Of a stretch of DNA of 13,825 nucleotides, positions 13,524 through 13,825 are shown piece by piece. Within the stretch, counting starts at the first letter, position 1, and each line of letters opens with the position of its first letter. The position numbers were made by a program, and so were the translations under genes. Origin of the DNA: Oscillospiraceae bacterium (GTDB lineage Bacteria > Bacillota_A > Clostridia > Oscillospirales > Ruminococcaceae); contig JAGDDO010000020.1 in the NCBI GenBank assembly GCA_017848205.1, positions 1 to 13,825 on the forward strand, read 5' to 3'. Below the pieces are notes generated by a model. The model was not told where the DNA came from and searched no databases. It saw only the letters and a list, made by a program, of their open reading frames with translations.

Positions 13524-13611
13524 CGCACATCCGGCTTCGCCGGATGCTGGAAGAGGATGAATCTGCGGGGCTTTGCCCCGGTCCCTTTACAGATCAGTAA
13601 ACTGATCTGCG
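13524..13611. repeat. Intergenic palindromic repeat, copy D
   Basis: CATCCGGC/GCCGGATG (13528-13546), CGGGGC/GCCCCG (13566-13580, TTT loop) and CAGATCAGT/ACTGATCTG (13590-13609, 2-nt loop) repeat the three-stem layout of copies B and C. The left end AAACAC is not conserved here. It lies directly upstream of the Gx transporter ribosome binding site. Confidence 0.7.
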
Positions 13612-13645
13612 TTAATAAGTTAGCAAAAGCTTACCTGTTTGTTTT

Positions 13646-13675
13646 AAAAAACGTCTGCTTACGCAGACGCTTTTT
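13646..13675 (-). terminator. Terminator after the SufB/SufD-like gene
   Basis: CGTCTGC (13652-13658) and GCAGACG (13663-13669) form a perfect 7-bp stem with a 4-nt loop, flanked by A6 on the left and T5 on the right, so it can work on the minus strand and perhaps both. A second small hairpin, CGTGAA/TTCACG (13678-13700), lies between it and the stop codon. Confidence 0.85.
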
Positions 13676-13702
13676 ATCGTGAATGCAATTTACGTTCACG
13701 TA

Positions 13703-13825
13703 TTATTTAAGAAATCCGTCAATGATCTTTCTTTCAGCTTCTTCCTCAGTAAGTCCGAGAGTACAGAGCTTTGTGATCTGCTCACCTGCTATCTTGCCGA
13801 TGGCAGCTTCGTGGATAAGCGAAGC
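13703..13825 (-). CDS. SufB/SufD-family Fe-S assembly scaffold protein (C-terminal fragment)
   Basis: Only the last 40 codons are in the window; the gene continues past the right edge. The translation includes HEAAIGKIAGEQITKL and LGLTEEEAERKIIDGFLK, ending at TAA (13705-13703). This is the conserved SufB/SufD C-terminus, where His-Glu-Ala and the GLTEEEA helix close the beta-helix core domain. SufB/SufD work with the ATPase SufC to build iron-sulfur clusters. The ITKLCTLGL segment instead of the LFYLMSRG of classic SufB suggests the short clostridial single-gene SufBD form, but too little is visible to decide. A terminator follows 28 nt downstream. Confidence 0.75.
   Translation of the reverse strand, partial: ASLIHEAAIGKIAGEQITKLCTLGLTEEEAERKIIDGFLK

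Overview
The window looks like chromosomal DNA of a cellulolytic, low-to-mid GC Firmicute of the Ruminococcus type (Oscillospiraceae). The strongest pointer is a secreted family 9 glycoside hydrolase ending in a two-loop dockerin, which implies a cellulosome. Strong purine-rich ribosome binding sites, sigma-A promoters with 17-bp spacers and extended -10 elements, and gene families typical of Clostridia agree. The genus is inferred from protein style; no 16S gene or other marker is present.

Left part (1-5440). The end of a YbbR-repeat protein (CdaR type) stops at 1061 and is followed by a terminator. A near-consensus promoter then drives the dockerin-bearing GH9 cellulase (1373-3628). Facing it is a short-chain dehydrogenase on the minus strand (3847-4602), with a shared bidirectional terminator between them. 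Divergent from the dehydrogenase is a small HATPase protein of the anti-sigma-factor type (5008-5439).

Middle (5578-10338). A minus-strand block reads thyX, a DJ-1/PfpI protein, 5-formyl-THF cyclo-ligase and mltG. The genes overlap or nearly touch, have one clear promoter before thyX and a terminator after mltG. A peptidase-U32-family protein with its Fe-S cysteines lies beyond that terminator. ThyX and the cyclo-ligase both act in folate one-carbon metabolism. The mltG/U32 neighbourhood recalls the Bacillus yrrL-yrrO region.

Right part (10339-13825). An orphan eight-helix membrane protein and a six-helix voltage-gated K+ channel gene overlap by 68 nt on the minus strand. They share an extended -10 promoter, operator-like repeats, a leader hairpin and a terminator. 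Upstream are a Gx-transporter/ECF-S-like membrane protein and the C-terminal end of a SufB/SufD-like protein cut by the window edge.

The least ordinary element is a family of four intergenic repeats of about 90-120 bp, at about 3652, 4631, 6808 and 13524. All lie in the same orientation. Each has a CCGG-type stem, a GGGGC/GCCCC stem and, in three of four, a terminal CTGAT-type stem. Stem sequences differ between copies while pairing is kept, which suggests a structured mobile or RNA element. Three genes (U32, thyX, Gx transporter) appear to start at TTG, as judged by Shine-Dalgarno placement.
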